Source: Nothopassalora personata (lineage: Eukaryota; Ascomycota; Dothideomycetes; Mycosphaerellales; Mycosphaerellaceae). Taken from it: a DNA stretch of 64,000 nt. The stretch is taken from contig CM066288.1 of the NCBI GenBank assembly GCA_033816765.1, forward strand, positions 2,170,001 to 2,234,000, given 5' to 3'. The stretch's first letter is position 1, and the number at the start of each line of letters is the position of its first letter. The notes below the pieces were generated by a model. The model saw only the letters and a list, made by a program, of their open reading frames with translations, searched no databases and had not been told where the DNA came from. Of this stretch, positions 33,835 through 45,562 are shown in pieces. The position numbers and the translations under genes were made by a program.

Positions 33835-33881
33835 GCGAATTTTGAATGCGGGTATTTGCCGGTTTTGTAAGCCTAGGCCAC
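33835..33881 (-). repeat. Right terminal inverted repeat
   Basis: Inverse copy of 28685-28731. Several AGCGAGT motifs (about 33759-33812) lie just inside, mirroring the left end. Confidence 0.8.
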
Positions 33882-34128
33882 TGTCTTTCCTTGGCACGGC
33901 GTCTGCTGGTCTGGCAACCCGATGTTGATCGTCTGACGCGCTCTTGTTTACGAAGGCCATTCCTCCCACCAACCAACACGCGTTACTTGGAACACTCCGT
34001 ACCTCCTATGATAGATACTGTGCACTCGGTGCCATTCTTCACCCACGTGATTACGATCGCATACATTACGCGACAACAGCCATATCACTCACGACCCATT
34101 CCGTCCCCACTCCGCCGCCCTCACCGCC
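33882..34128 (+). promoter_or_regulatory. Upstream region of SAP-like membrane protein gene
   Basis: 247 bp of ordinary composition between the TIR terminus and the ATG. No clear TATA box; C-rich just before the start codon. Confidence 0.4.
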
Positions 34129-35527
34129 ATGGCGCATTCCTGGCTGCAACGCCAGAAGAAGGCTGCACTGCTTGAATTATCACTCGAGGCCGGTCTGCCG
34201 CAGGACGAGTCGCTTCTCAAAGATGAGATCCTCGCCAACCTGGAAACATATCTCGATCAGAATGCGACCACACTGTCGCGCCGGTCAGTCTTCGAGGACT
34301 ACTATGGGAAACGCGCGCAAACACCGGCAAGAGGACGACCACCGCGCGAGAGTATATATGTCCCGAGCGAGGACCACGAAGTCGAGAGTGTCGTTAAAGC
34401 CAAAGGTGCGTGTTTATGCTCCACAGATGGCCGTCACTGGCCCAGTCGTGGCACACTGTCATGAGACACGTTGCTCGATGCGCCTCACACAACGCCATCA
34501 CTGCTCACGACGCCGTGTTCCACAGTCATAGCTAACCTTCGTTTGTTACATCAGGAAGACGCGCAACACAGATCAAGCAGGAACCAGAGTAAGCCAATAT
34601 CGATGCTGGGCAGCCCATGCGACATCCACCCCCGCTAACAACACTGCAGACACGACGATTCGCTGTCCTCACCTGTCACGCAAGCCGTTGCAACTGCAAC
34701 ATCTTCGGCGCGTCGCGCTGTCAACACTGTCTCGAACACAGTATCCCACACAGTCTCGTCTGCACTGTCGCCCTCTGGTCAGCTGATAGCTCGCACACCG
34801 GCTCCCAGAGTTCTTGGCCGGCCACGTCGATCGGAACTACCAGGCCCACCCTCGCCAGCAGATGTTGCCGATGTGGTCGAGTACGAGTCAAGAGCCTTTG
34901 TGCAGAAGGTCGAAGATTTGTACGGCAAGCTGGGCGTTGACGATCACGTTCAGACCTTGCGCGACACCTTGTCATCTGTGACCGCAATCCAGATGACCTT
35001 TCTGCTGATCGAGGCGTTTGCACTCCAGCGCCACTTGATGCCATGGCAATACGTATTTGACGTGCCTTCCACGCCGTTGACTTCGAGGTACGTACAGAAG
35101 TTTCAACAGCCCAGGAGTCTGAACTAACAATCTCCTCAGCTTCGCGATCTTTGCCCCAGACCTCTTCATCGTCTTGACCGGGCATTACTGGTCTGCCACA
35201 CTCCTCTGGGCTAGCACGTCCATCTTCGTGCCGGCGCTGTTTGGCTACTTCTATAACCTGACCATCCGCGATGTCAAGCGAGGTTCGCGCGTCGTGCCAG
35301 TGGCAAGATATGCCTCTGACCCACTGACGTTCCACGTCATCAAAGCGCTGGCGACCTACCTCGTTTTTAACCAAGGCGTGACCTTCGGAGGCTGGATCAA
35401 CCCCATCGTGGCGGAGCGAGTTGACCTTGCGCTGTATGGCGGCCACACCGGGACTCTTATCGGCAGCGCTGTTGGAGCACTCGCAGCACTGTATGAAGCA
35501 GCGCAGAAGAAGCATGTGAGTGCTTGA
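34129..35527 (+). CDS. Conserved-type membrane protein with N-terminal SAP/HeH-like region (378 aa)
   Basis: Four exons (34129-34405, 34555-34588, 34650-35087, 35140-35527) join in frame with GT-AG introns of 149, 61 and 52 bp. The N-terminus (WLQRQKKAALLELSLEAGL, then LLKDEILANLETYLDQN) has the helix-extension-helix pattern of SAP-like regions. A low-complexity linker rich in Ser, Thr, Pro and Arg follows (about 85-170). The second half has several hydrophobic segments: VTAIQMTFLLIEAFALQ, FAIFAPDLFIVLTGHYW, ATLLWASTSIFVPALFGYFY, a segment around VIKALATYLVF, and GTLIGSAVGALAALY. This resembles fungal inner-nuclear-membrane or ER proteins with a DNA-binding-like head, but I cannot name it. 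The nuclear-envelope idea is inference. Confidence 0.75.
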
Positions 35528-36970
35528 CTCACTCAGGAACACCAGCCGATTGTAGAGGGTTGAGACCGAGGTACGTATTGCGCGACTGCGCGAACTTGCT
35601 ACACACTGAGCAGCAGCGGCTGAGGCACCAATGCGCGTGTTTGCTCCTCAGCTGACGCATCTGTGTTTGCAGTCTCCAAACACTGGTGCCTGGATTCATG
35701 AAGTTGGACAGACAGCGGCAGTGCTGGATGCTATTGATTTTGGAAGGATACCCATGCTGCAGTGTACAACTTCTTTATGTCTGACAGGATCGTTATGAAC
35801 GCTCGATGCACAGCTTTATTTCACTGCTCACTTGCTGCTTTGCTGTAGTCCTGCATTATCAGTCGCGAATGATTGAAGGTTGCTTCCATGCTCGCCAGCT
35901 CAAGCACTTGATCCAGACTGCCAGTCGCTAGGATGGGTAAATCTCATGGCTGTGCGCGTCTGAGATCAGGTGAACACCTGCAGCGTTCCCCGGCGCACGG
36001 CTTCTCACCGGCCGTATAGCCTCAGACTGCTCAGACTCCCTCTCGGCACCGCCGAGGATTTCGATGTTCCACGACAGGACTGACAAGCTCGTATTGTCAT
36101 TCGGTAAGCAGCCAAACATTCCCAGCTCGTATTCAGACAGTTGACTTCACGTAAGAGCCCCCGGTCGCAAGACTGCTCAAGCCACTGCATCACTAATAGA
36201 AATGTCCCCGAAAGAACTCTCACCTGATTGATGCCTCTGGGTAGTGGGAATCAATATTGTTGTGTATGTATGCACGACGAACGATGGTGCATGCAGCTTC
36301 GGACTTTTTACCGCCAATCAGATGGTGCCGTGACGCTGCTGACCACCCATAAGCTTCTGGTTGTTCGATACACATGCTGTGTCGGCCACAGTATTTGGGT
36401 TAAGATGTGGTGGTGGTGGTGTTCAGACAACTCATGTGGCTGATGCGTCATGTCAATCGCTCGCCCCGTCTCTTGCCAGAATGCTGACGCCGTGGATTCT
36501 ACAGCGACGACAAGAATGATTCAGTACGATGAAGCTGATCTTACCATGCATGTACTGCGCATGTGCAGAATGCACAACGCAGCCATCCCTGCTCTCTGTC
36601 GATCCCCTGAGCATTTCGTTGACAAACAACCTTCTGCTATAGGACCATACCTCATCGACAACAGCTCGCTTGGCATATGTACTGTCCGAGTGCAACCTAG
36701 CTACAGTAGCACTCACTATTGCCCCCTCTGCACACTCTCGTCTGACTCTGCTCACCATGGAGAGAGGCAAAGACACCGTCCGCCGCGTCTAGGCGACGCT
36801 GACAAGGCACATGAAGACGGAGATATAACTATGTCTGCCCAAGGTTATAACGTCCCTCGCTCCTGCCGCTTACGTTCCACGCCGAGTAAAGAAGCATCGG
36901 GTCTCCTCTGCCAAACGTACAACAACGCTGCTTCGGCTTGGCACTTCACATCTCGTCCTGTCATTTCATC
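35528..36970. other. Long intergenic region upstream of peroxidase
   Basis: About 1.4 kb without a supported gene. Open frames such as 36450-37001 show no domain and overlap the peroxidase start. A TATAA-like stretch at about 36823-36828 lies roughly 145 bp before the peroxidase ATG. No transposon or RNA gene was recognised. Confidence 0.4.
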
Positions 36971-38010
36971 ATGGCGCAGATGTGGTTCCGTTTCATCTTG
37001 ATTGCGCTGCAGGTCTTTACTGCGAGTGCCCTGCCGGATAGGTTCGATACCAGAGATTTTCAGCAGCCGAGACAGAGCGAAGCGGAAGTGCAGGGTGGTG
37101 GAGGTGGAGTTGGCAACTGTCCTGCAGTCTGGCGAGAGATCAGAGCGGATCTATGGCCGCGTTTTCAAGGGTGTTCGAGGGGTGCGAGTTTTGCGATTCG
37201 TTTTGCGTTCCATGATGCCGGTATGTTCATCTTCATGCCCATGTGCAGCTCAAGCTTTTCCCGCGCAAGATCCCCACTCACTTCTGACGTCGCGGACCCG
37301 CAGCAACAACATCCACCAGCACGCCCTTCTATGCCCCTGCAGCGGGCGGCGCAGACGGATCTCTTCTCCTAAACGACGAAGAAGCCGCAAGACCCGACAA
37401 CAACCCTCTCCAAGCTTTTCGCGGAAACTTAACAGAAGTCTACAACCAATACCACGCCTCCCACAACATCTCAGCCGCAGACCTCGTCCAGTTCGCCGGT
37501 AACCTAGGAACCCGTGCTTGCGCCGGAGGTCCCCTCGTCAGAACATGGGTAGGCCGAAAAGACTCCTCTGCCGCAGCGCCACCAGGTCTCCTCCCACCTG
37601 CGTTCGGCCCTGGTGCAGACGCAGATAGTCTGATCGGTCTGTTCGCCGCCAAGGGAATTTCTGCTCAGGACCTCGCCGCCCTAATCGGGGCACACTCTGT
37701 TAGTCAGTCTTTTGCGCAGCAGGCCAATGGGATTCCTGCTGGTGGGGCGCAGGACAGTACTCCGACTGTGTGGGATACGGTTTATTACAGCGAGGTCCTG
37801 GACCCGAAGAATGAGACGGGGGTTTTTGATTTAGAGAGTGATAGGAATCTGGCTGAGGATGGGACTACGAGGCCTTTCTTTGAGCGGTATGCGAGGAGTG
37901 GGAGGGCGTGGAATGCCGATTTTGTGGTGGCTATGGAGAAGTTGAGTCTACTCGGGATACCGGGGGGGAGTAGGGGGTTGGTGGATTGTACCAGTGTTGT
38001 TGCTGGGTAG
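36971..38010 (+). CDS. Secreted class II haem peroxidase (generic ascomycete type)
   Basis: Two exons (36971-37220 and 37304-38010) joined across an 83-bp GTATGT...CAG intron give 318 aa. Residues 1-20 form a signal peptide. The distal haem pocket is IRFAFHDA (Arg77, His81), and splicing completes HDA in frame. The helix AADLVQFAGN (141-150) and the proximal motif LIGAHSVSQSF (His214) are typical, followed by DSTPTVWDTVYY. Three or more N-glycosylation sequons (NLT, NIS, NET) fit secretion. The enzyme uses H2O2 to oxidise small aromatic or phenolic substrates outside the cell. Whether it has Mn-binding or surface-Trp sites of ligninolytic types cannot be told by eye. The gene ends 143 bp before a transposon LTR. 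Confidence 0.92.
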
Positions 38011-38152
38011 ATGTTGTCTATGCATTTGCTGCCAAGGGTTGTCGTTCTTTCGGTGCAGGGCATGGCTGAGTGGCGGGGATGTTGTGACTTTTTGTAAAGC
38101 GCCAGGATGATGCATGGATAGCAGGTTTTGAGGGTGACATAACCTGATTAAG

Positions 38153-38340
38153 TGTAGTAATTACTTGTCCTTAGGAAATGAGATTAGGCACCTGAATTAT
38201 AGGGATTAAGGGCCTCTTATCAAAAGAAGACTTATATAAGCACCTTAAGGGTGCTACTACTTGTAATAAAACATGGTTTTTTATACCCTGATTTCTAGAC
38301 TTAATACCCTAGTTCCAAACTTCTATCTCTACTAGTTTCA
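38153..38340 (+). repeat. 5' LTR of truncated copia
   Basis: It begins TGTAGTAATTAC and ends CTAGTTTCA, directly followed by TA and GTTATAAGCCCGA (38343-38355). The primer site defines the edge. The partner LTR was not found in the window. Confidence 0.65.
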
Positions 38341-38342
38341 TA

Positions 38343-38355
38343 GTTATAAGCCCGA
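38343..38355 (+). other. Copia primer-binding site
   Basis: GTTATAAGCCCGA, identical to 3405-3417 beside the other copia. Proposed complement of an internal region of initiator tRNA-Met with one RIP-type G-to-A change. Confidence 0.5.
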
Positions 38356-40205
38356 GTTAAGCAACAAACTAGAGCCTAAGACTAAGAGTAGAAGGGTAAT
38401 TCTTTAGAGCTAACATAATAAGCTTATAAAGGGACCTAAGAGTAAGAATATCGACCAATTTCTTATAAAGTGGCTCGAGCTTAACCGAAAGCTTAGATAG
38501 AGGGGCTATCTACTTACCCTATACATAAAAGATAACCTATGCCGCATAATTAAGGACACTATCGATGTAGCTAAAGGTAGAATCATTGCGGAATTAAGTA
38601 ATAACCTTAAGGACGCTGTTTAGAGGTGTCTTAAGTTTACTAGAAGGAACCCTAGTAAGTATAAGGCAAATAGCAATACTAAGAAGAGCATCTTATTTAC
38701 TACATTAGGGGATTAATAGACTACTAGTCATCCCCTAGAAAAGATAACGAGGGATCGCCTAAGGTAAACATGTGCTAAAATAACTAGAAAACCTCCTAAT
38801 AAAGCATGCCTATTCCTTAGAAAATGCAATATCGTTAATTATAACTTACGACCACCCTAGGAAAGTAGAGACAATACCTAGAAAGGTTAGCTAAAGATCT
38901 ACCGTAAGTATCTAAGGGACAATCCTTAATTCTATAAGCGCTAGGTAAGTAGATATAAGGATCCTAAGGCCCTTAAACTTATAAAGGATCTTTAGTCTAA
39001 CTCTAATAAAGACTAAAGAATAGAGGGAACGGATTCGAGACCTAGAGGGTTATACGGACTACGCGCAATTAAGACCTAGGGAGTATACTCCTCTAACAAC
39101 TTATCGGAGGAGGACTCCTAGCTACTAGATAGGGGGTCTAACGTACATATAATTAATAAACCTACGAAGGCCGAATTCACCCTAGAATTAATCCCTAAGG
39201 ATACACTAGTCTACGTAGCGGCTACTACCCTTCGAGGAGTAGTTAAGGGTACCGTAAAGGTCCGTATTAAGTTACTAGATAGACACCTAGTTACCTTAAA
39301 CCTTGAGAATACCCTCTACATTCTAGGACTTTACTATAATATTATCTCACTCCCTTAAATGCGAAAGAAAGGTCTATTCTTAGACGAGCGTATAGATATT
39401 TAGTATAATAGAAACAATGCTAGGGTAGTAAAGGTCTATAGATTAGGGGATCTACTATACCTAAATGTAGATACTCTAGTAAAAGGAGACCCTATAACGA
39501 TTACTAAGTGGCCTATATCCGAAGATAGTACCCTACTTTTAGTTATAGAGGCTCTAAAATAACAATTAAGGAGCGTAGTAATAGCTAGGAGCCGTATACC
39601 CCTACCTATAGTACCGAGGACAATAAAGGACTACTATAAGGTCCTTAGACACCCTAGGCTAGAGCGTATAATACACCTACAAGACGTAGTAAAGGGCATT
39701 AAGATTATAGGATTAGAGGAACTACCTAAAACTAACGAGTACGAATCTTATGCCCTCTTAAAAGGACATAAGAGGATATCTCGAAGGTCTAGGATTAAGA
39801 TACGACCTCCGTCGATACTTAAGGACATCTTAATTAACCTTATAGAATTCGATGTAGGGTATAATAGGGATCGATATACCTTCTATACTAGCGATAAGGA
39901 TATAGGACTTTAATTTAACTAGAATTTTCCTTAAAGAACCTAGGAAAACGTAATAGAGGCATATCTAGAACTTATAAGGTTTATTCGATCCTTTAGAGGG
40001 TTACTTACCGTACTGTATTTAGATAACGATAAGGCCTACGGGGTAGTATTTAAGTCTTAGCTACTAAGAGACGGGGTTACTTAGAAACTAACTGCCCCCT
40101 ATGTACCCGCTTAGGACCTAGTAGAAATATCCGGAAAGCACTTAATCATTACTACTAGGGCATTAACATTGTTAGTAGGCCTACCTTTAAACCTATTATA
40201 AGGGG

Positions 40206-43200
40206 TAGCCTAGTAGCTAACCCTTACATGTAGCCTTATATGTAATATGCGGTCGCGACCGGCTACTAAGCCGCACGTAACACGTATACGTACACCTTGC
40301 GACGCGCGATGCGTCTTAAATAAAAGGTAAGAATTAGTTTATCTACGACTAGTAGGTCGTAGGCGTGCTATACATTACGACATCCCTTAACAGTTCTAAT
40401 TCTTCTCTTCGTTATAATCTATATACGCTATAGAGTCCGAACGCGACGACAGTAGCGCTACGCCTACGGCTCCCCTAAGCCCTAGGGCCTAGTAATAAGC
40501 GAGGCGTGTAGCCTTAGTCGTAAGGAGGGATGCCCTTCGGGTAGAGGTTAAGGAGAAGGAGATATAGAGGGAGATTAAACAGTTAGAGATCTTACGGGAC
40601 GTAAGCGTGCCGCCGGCGGACCCTTAGGGCGAATCTAGCGGAGAACTATCCCCTACTCCCCCTCCCCCTCCTCTATCTATAGTAACTAACGATAATATCG
40701 TAGCTCGAGGCGCGGTCGCATCGTATACGACACGTTTACGTCTTAAAGAACCTACGCCTTTTAGAGGGGACTCGATTAAGAAAGCACGGGTATTCCTAAG
40801 GGAGCTCTCTCTTATCTTTACCCTCTTAGGCGGCACGTATACGACGAACGAGTGAAAGGTCCTACATAGGGTTATATACCTAAGCGGAGAGGTAAGTAAG
40901 CGATAGTACGCTAACTATAGCGTCCTTAACCTTAAAGGGTATATATACTAGGACTTTAAGGAGTTCTATCGAGACGTATACGGTAACCCTATAAACCGCG
41001 TACTTAACGTAATGTTAGAGTATAAGGCGGTGAAATAGAAGGATAACTAGACAGTACGTTAGTTTACGACTAAGCTAGATGTTATAGAGGATTAGTTAGG
41101 GGACTATACGGAGGCGTAACGCGTACGACATATACTCGCTAAGCTTACGCCTAGCCTACGGTCCGCAATCGTTAAGTTTTATAACATCCTAATAACTAGA
41201 GAGGAACTAGTAATCCTAGCTTCGCGTATTAAAAGTACGGAGCGTAGTAGCGGAGGGTACGACCGCGGGTAGTATAGTCGCCGTAGGCGAGAGACTAAGG
41301 GCGACTAAGGGCGAAGCGATCGTAGCTCGAAGTAGTAGAAGTATAGTTAGGCGTCGCGCGACCCGGATACGAGTTACTAGCGGGACGCTAGCGGATCGTC
41401 TATAACCTTCGATAGGACTAAAGCGGAGTACTATAGATGCTATAAGAAGGGTTATATTAAGACGGATTGCCCGAATAGGCACCTATAGAAGGACCGTAAC
41501 GCGTAAGCAGTTCGTAGGGTAGACGCTACGAAGGCTCTAACTAAGAAGGGTAGCGACTAGGGAAAAGGTAGAGGACTAGAAGTAGGTCGCTCCTAAGTCC
41601 GAGTTTTCCTAAAGTCGACCCTTTAAGGCGAGTAGATATGTATCTAGCGCGTTACTTACGAGGCGCAGTCGAGACTCGTAAGGGCTTTCGCGAGGCTACG
41701 TTTCTCCTAAATAACTATACGGATCTTAGCCTAGTGTCGTATAAGTTTATACTCCGACATTAAATGTAACCTATTAATAGGGTAAGGCTACCGAAGTTAG
41801 AGTCGTATACGTATAACCTAGGGTATTACTACGGCGCCTTTACGGTTCGGCTACGACTCGCTAATAACGCGGGAGTAGAGCGCGTAAGTAACGCTATCTA
41901 CTACGCGGTGCCTATAGGTAGGCTATTAGTAATTTTAGGTAGACCCTAGCGGTACCGTAATCGGATCGTAAAGAGCGATTATAAGGACTAGTAGTACTAC
42001 GGTATAGAGACGCCTACGATTTAGTAGCGTAACGTACGCGAGTTCCTTAAGGATCTCGAGAGCTTAAAGTAGGTTTATACGATAAGTGTTCGGGCTATTA
42101 CTATAGTAGTACCCGAAGGAGAGGGCCCCTCGTAGCCTAAAGAATTTATAGACTTCCGAGATGTATATACACCTAATAAGTAGGCGAAGCGTAAGATGCC
42201 CGACGGGGTTAAGTATACGATTAATCTCGTTAAAGGAAAGAAACCCCCTTTTAAGCCGCTATACTACTAGTCCTTAACTAAGCTAGAGGCCTTAAAGGAG
42301 TACCTTACGTAAGTAATAGAGAAGGGGTGGATTAGGCGATCCGCGAGCGAGGCGGGTACGCCTATCTTATTCGTACTAAAGAAAGACGGTACCCTTAGGC
42401 TCTATATAGACTATAGAGGCTTAAATAAGATTATAGTAAAGAACCGATACCCCCTACCCCTAATTAGTAAGACGCTAGATAGGCTATTAGGTTCTAGGTT
42501 CTTTACTATAATCGATTTAAAGGACGCCTACTATAGTATCCCTATTAAGCGAGGCGATAAGTGGAAGACTACGTTTCGTACGCGATACGGATACTACGAG
42601 TACCTAGTAATGCCGTTCGGGTTAACTAACGTGCCGGTAACCTTTTAAGGGTATATTAATAAGGCGCTAACCGGCTTAGTTAATAACATTTACGTAGTCT
42701 ACCTAGATAATATCCTTATCTATAGCGAGACATATAAGGCACACGTACGAGCCGTACGCGAAGTGCTTACGAGGCTACGGAAGTTTACTCTATTCGTAAA
42801 CCCTAAGAAGTGTCGCTTCTTCTAGGAGAGTGTAGAGTTCCTTAGGTTTATCGTAAGCGCCGTAGGCGTGTCGATAGATAGGAGTAGGGTAGCCGCTATC
42901 GAGGAATAGCCTACACCTACGACCTTTTATAAGGTCTAGTCCTTCCTTAGGTTTTGCAACTTCTACTAGCGTTTTGTAGAAGGATACTTAAGGGTCTATA
43001 AGCCCCTAACGGACCTACTAAAGGGATCTAAGGACGGTAAGAAGTAGGGCCCTCTTACGTAGACCTTAAGCGAAGAGTAGGCGTTTCGATAGCTTAAGGC
43101 CGGATTCTTAGGTGTACTAATACTTAGGCACTTCGATCCTACGCTACGTACTCGAGTCGAAACCGACGCGTTAGGTTTCGCGATCGTAGGTATTATATCC

Positions 43201-44562
43201 TAATTATTTAGTACTAAGTAGTATCCTATCGCGTTCTATCTACGTAAGATAATACTAGCCGAGTATAACTACGAGACGTACGATTAGGAGCTACTTATAG
43301 TAGTTAAGGCTTTTAAGCATTAAAGGCTATACTTAGAGGGCGCATCGTATACGGTTTAGGTACTAGTCGACTATACGAACCTATAGGGTTTTATAATAGT
43401 AAAGTAGCTAAACGGGAGGTAAGCTCGATAGGCGACGTTTCTATAATCTTTCGACTTCGTAGTAGAGTATAGGTCGGGGAAGAGTAACCTAGCCGATACG
43501 CTATCGCGGCGTAGTAACTACGTACGCGTAGCGTAGTAGACGTCGAACTTACTTCCTACGCTATAAAGTAAGCTGTCTTTCTAGAAGGAATCCCTATTAA
43601 GAGAGGACGAGCCTATAGTAAGGCGCGTAACCGCTACCTACGAGAAGATGTAGGATAAGGCGACGATAATAGTAGTAGGAGCCTACGAGCCGTAGGGGAC
43701 CCGATCGCTACTAGTAAGAGTGTACGCTATAATAATATAGGGCGGCCTAGGTAGACTACTTATACTACTAATAAAAATCGTATAGGGGAGAGACGATAGG
43801 TACGTCGCATACTTATCGTAGGCGCCTAGCGAAGGGGACGCTAAGGACTAGTATATAAAAGACGGGTTAGTCTATCGCGGGAACGCGATTATAGTACCCG
43901 AAGACTATATAGTAAGAGTATAGCTACTCTACATACATTATAACGACCTACTAGTAGGGTACTTTAGTAAGGTAAAGACTAAAGAGCTACTACGACTTTA
44001 TTACTAGTAGGAATTACTTAGTAAGGATGTAAGGGAGTATATAAGAAACTATAGGGCTTATTAGACCTCGAAGGCGAGGCGCTATCGACCCTACGGCGAG
44101 CTATAGCTACTACCTAGGCTAGACGGTCCGTAGTAGGAAATTACTATAGATTTATTACGGACCTACCTCTAAGTACGCGAGCCGGTTGCGTATATAATGC
44201 GATCCTAGTAATAGTCGATCGCTACTCTAAAATAAGCTTATATATCCCGACGACGAAGACTTACATAGCCGTAGAGCTTACGAGGCTCCTACGAGACGAA
44301 GTCGTACGACACTATAGTGTCCCGTTAGGTATAGTAAGCGACCGAGGTCCGGTCTTTACTAGTTAGTTTTAGAGTAACTTCTACTTCGAGGCGCGTATAA
44401 AGCGTAAGCTATCTACGGCCTTTTACCCTTAGACTAACGGCTAAACTAAGAGCGTAAACTAAACTCTCGAATAATATCTTCGTTATTACTATAGTAACAA
44501 TTAAACTAAGTAAGCTAAGTAGCTTACAGTTACTAAATTCGTAGCTAACAATAGCATCTACC
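40206..44562 (+). mobile_element. Ty3/gypsy element of Tf1/sushi type, RIP-degraded, 3' end missing
   Basis: The plus-strand translation gives gag (TPFRGDSIKKARVFLREL near 40750), a zinc knuckle in which Cys codons have become Tyr (YYRCYKKGYIKTDCP near 41430) and RT ([17 protein letters not shown] near 42390, then VYLDNILIYSE near 42700). RNase H follows (ETDALGFAIVG near 43160) and integrase (RYRPYGEL near 44083; SDRGPVFTS near 44340). The order gag-RT-RNase H-integrase is Ty3/gypsy. The element ends within or just after integrase where the LTR at 44563 begins. Its own LTRs were not identified; 40206-40420 may hold the 5' one. Confidence 0.8.
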
Positions 44563-44945
44563 TGTTATTATCTCGTTCTAGGGCTAGTCTTAAAGAGAGA
44601 TAAGTTAAGTCACGTAGCGGTATTCTTTAGAGAGGCTAGAGTAAGCTAAGCGAAGATGAATGATTAGAGTAAGAGTTGTATTCTAATTAGTAAGATAGTA
44701 ACATAAGTTAAACGCATCGGAACCATAAGGGTTTCTTAGCGTTCCTAAATATAAAGGAGACATTACTAGTCTTAGTCTTAATTACTAAGTCACTAGTAAG
44801 CGAGTGATCTCGAATTACTAAGTCACTAGTAAGCGAGTGATCTCGAATTACTAAGTTACTAGTAAGCGAGTGATCTCGTATAGCGCACGTGATCTCTATA
44901 GCTAATGGTTAGTCGTGCCGTCGTAGCTTAATCCGAACCGTAACA
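44563..44945 (-). repeat. 3' LTR of minus-strand chromovirus
   Basis: 383 bp. On the minus strand it begins TGTTACGG after a GGGGGATAG polypurine tract and ends AATAACA. Much of the second half matches the LTR at 63390-63776. It contains a 33-bp tandem repeat. Confidence 0.8.
44780..44878 (-). repeat. 33-bp tandem repeat in LTR (three copies)
   Basis: Copies at 44780-44812, 44813-44845 and 44846-44878 differ by one C/T. Each carries AAGCGAGTGATCTCG. They lie in the U3-like part of the LTR, near a CACGTG site. Confidence 0.85.
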
Positions 44946-45022
44946 CTATCCCCCTTCTAGCCTAGCTTCGTCCCGAAGCTTATATAAGATAATATAATGT
45001 CCCCTCTTCGTAGCCTATAACG

Positions 45023-45562
45023 ATGTCTTCTTCTTCTTCTAAAAACCGTCTTCGGCTCGCTAAGGAAATTAACGAATACGGTCGTCTAGTAGATCTCGCG
45101 TGTAACTATTAATTCTTTAACGGTTTATCCTATGTCGCTATAGAAGGCAATTTTCGGCTTCGGTGCTCGGAGTGTGTTCGTCGCGGGCGTAAGTATATAA
45201 ACCTATCCTAGGAGTCTCTTAATAAGACTCGGGAGGAGTACCGGAAAAAGGTTAAAAAGGATAAGGAAGAGCTTACGGAGATCTTAGTACGGTTAATGCG
45301 GGACAAGGTAATACTTCGCTAAGCGGAGGAGCGCGCGCGTAAGTAGGCGCAGTGTCTAGAGGCCGAAATGGAGGCCTCTAGAGAGATTAAGGTCGTCGAT
45401 TGTCCTACTACCGATGCGACCGTTAGCCTTTCTCCTACTATATAGTCCTCGATCGATTTTGTTAATAACGCGATCGACTTCTCCGTTCCTTCTAGTTCTA
45501 CTAGGTAGCCCGTTATAGTAGGGGATATAAGTTGTAAGTTTCCCCTTACCCTTATCAATTAG
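45023..45562 (+). pseudogene. Antisense 3' ORF of chromovirus (Cys-rich/coiled coil), RIP-degraded
   Basis: A 180-codon frame on the strand opposite to pol starts MSSSSSKNRLRLAKEI and ends LTLIN at TAG 45560-45562. Six internal stops are all TAA or TAG. It has a Cys pair region (RLRCSECVRRGRK) and a long charged helix (TREEYRKKVKKDKEELTEIL). Start, Cys pattern and coiled coil resemble the intact frame at 46486-47073. Converging with pol, it ends about 100 bp from the pol stop. Function unknown. Confidence 0.6.

Larger units (their letters stand above)
28685..33881. mobile_element. 5.2-kb TIR DNA transposon with DDE integrase-like transposase (decayed)
   Basis: The two ends are inverted copies: GTGGCCTAGGCTTACAAAAC at 28685 and its reverse complement ending at 33881. 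The match continues through CGGCAAATAC and imperfectly to about 45 bp. Inside are a minus-strand transposase-like frame, a plus-strand Cys-rich frame, many AGCGAGT heptamers, short tandem repeats and a later solo LTR. RIP-type stops are frequent. The exact target duplication is unclear: GGCC lies at both outer edges and could be a 4-bp duplication or part of the TIR. Superfamily unassigned. Confidence 0.75.
38153..40205 (+). mobile_element. Truncated copia element (5' LTR, gag, integrase part)
   Basis: A 188-bp LTR (38153-38340, TG...CA) is followed by the half-tRNA primer site, gag (WLELNRKL near 38470) and pre-integrase (LRHPRLERI; CALLKGHKRISRR near 39750). Integrase (IEFDVGYNRDRYTFYTSDKD near 39845) comes next. 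The element stops near 40205 where gypsy sequence begins, so RT, RNase H and the 3' LTR are missing. TAG/TAA stops are frequent. Confidence 0.75.

Noticed and set aside
28683..33891. hAT-type reading of the TIR element (CAG-like ends, 8-bp duplication with shared CTTTC)
   Set aside because: The 8-bp flanks GCTTTCGG and TCTTTCCT match at only five positions, and the transposase frame shows no hAT features.
33671..33979. 102-codon minus-strand frame across the right TIR
   Set aside because: Runs from unique flank through the TIR into mutated element sequence. No conserved protein.
36450..37001. 183-codon plus-strand frame upstream of the peroxidase
   Set aside because: Overlaps the well-supported peroxidase start and shows no domain or coding bias.
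41216..41482. 88-codon minus-strand frame in the Tf1/sushi-like gag region
   Set aside because: Antisense shadow of gag with no Cys-rich or coiled-coil pattern and not in the 3' position of the antisense genes.
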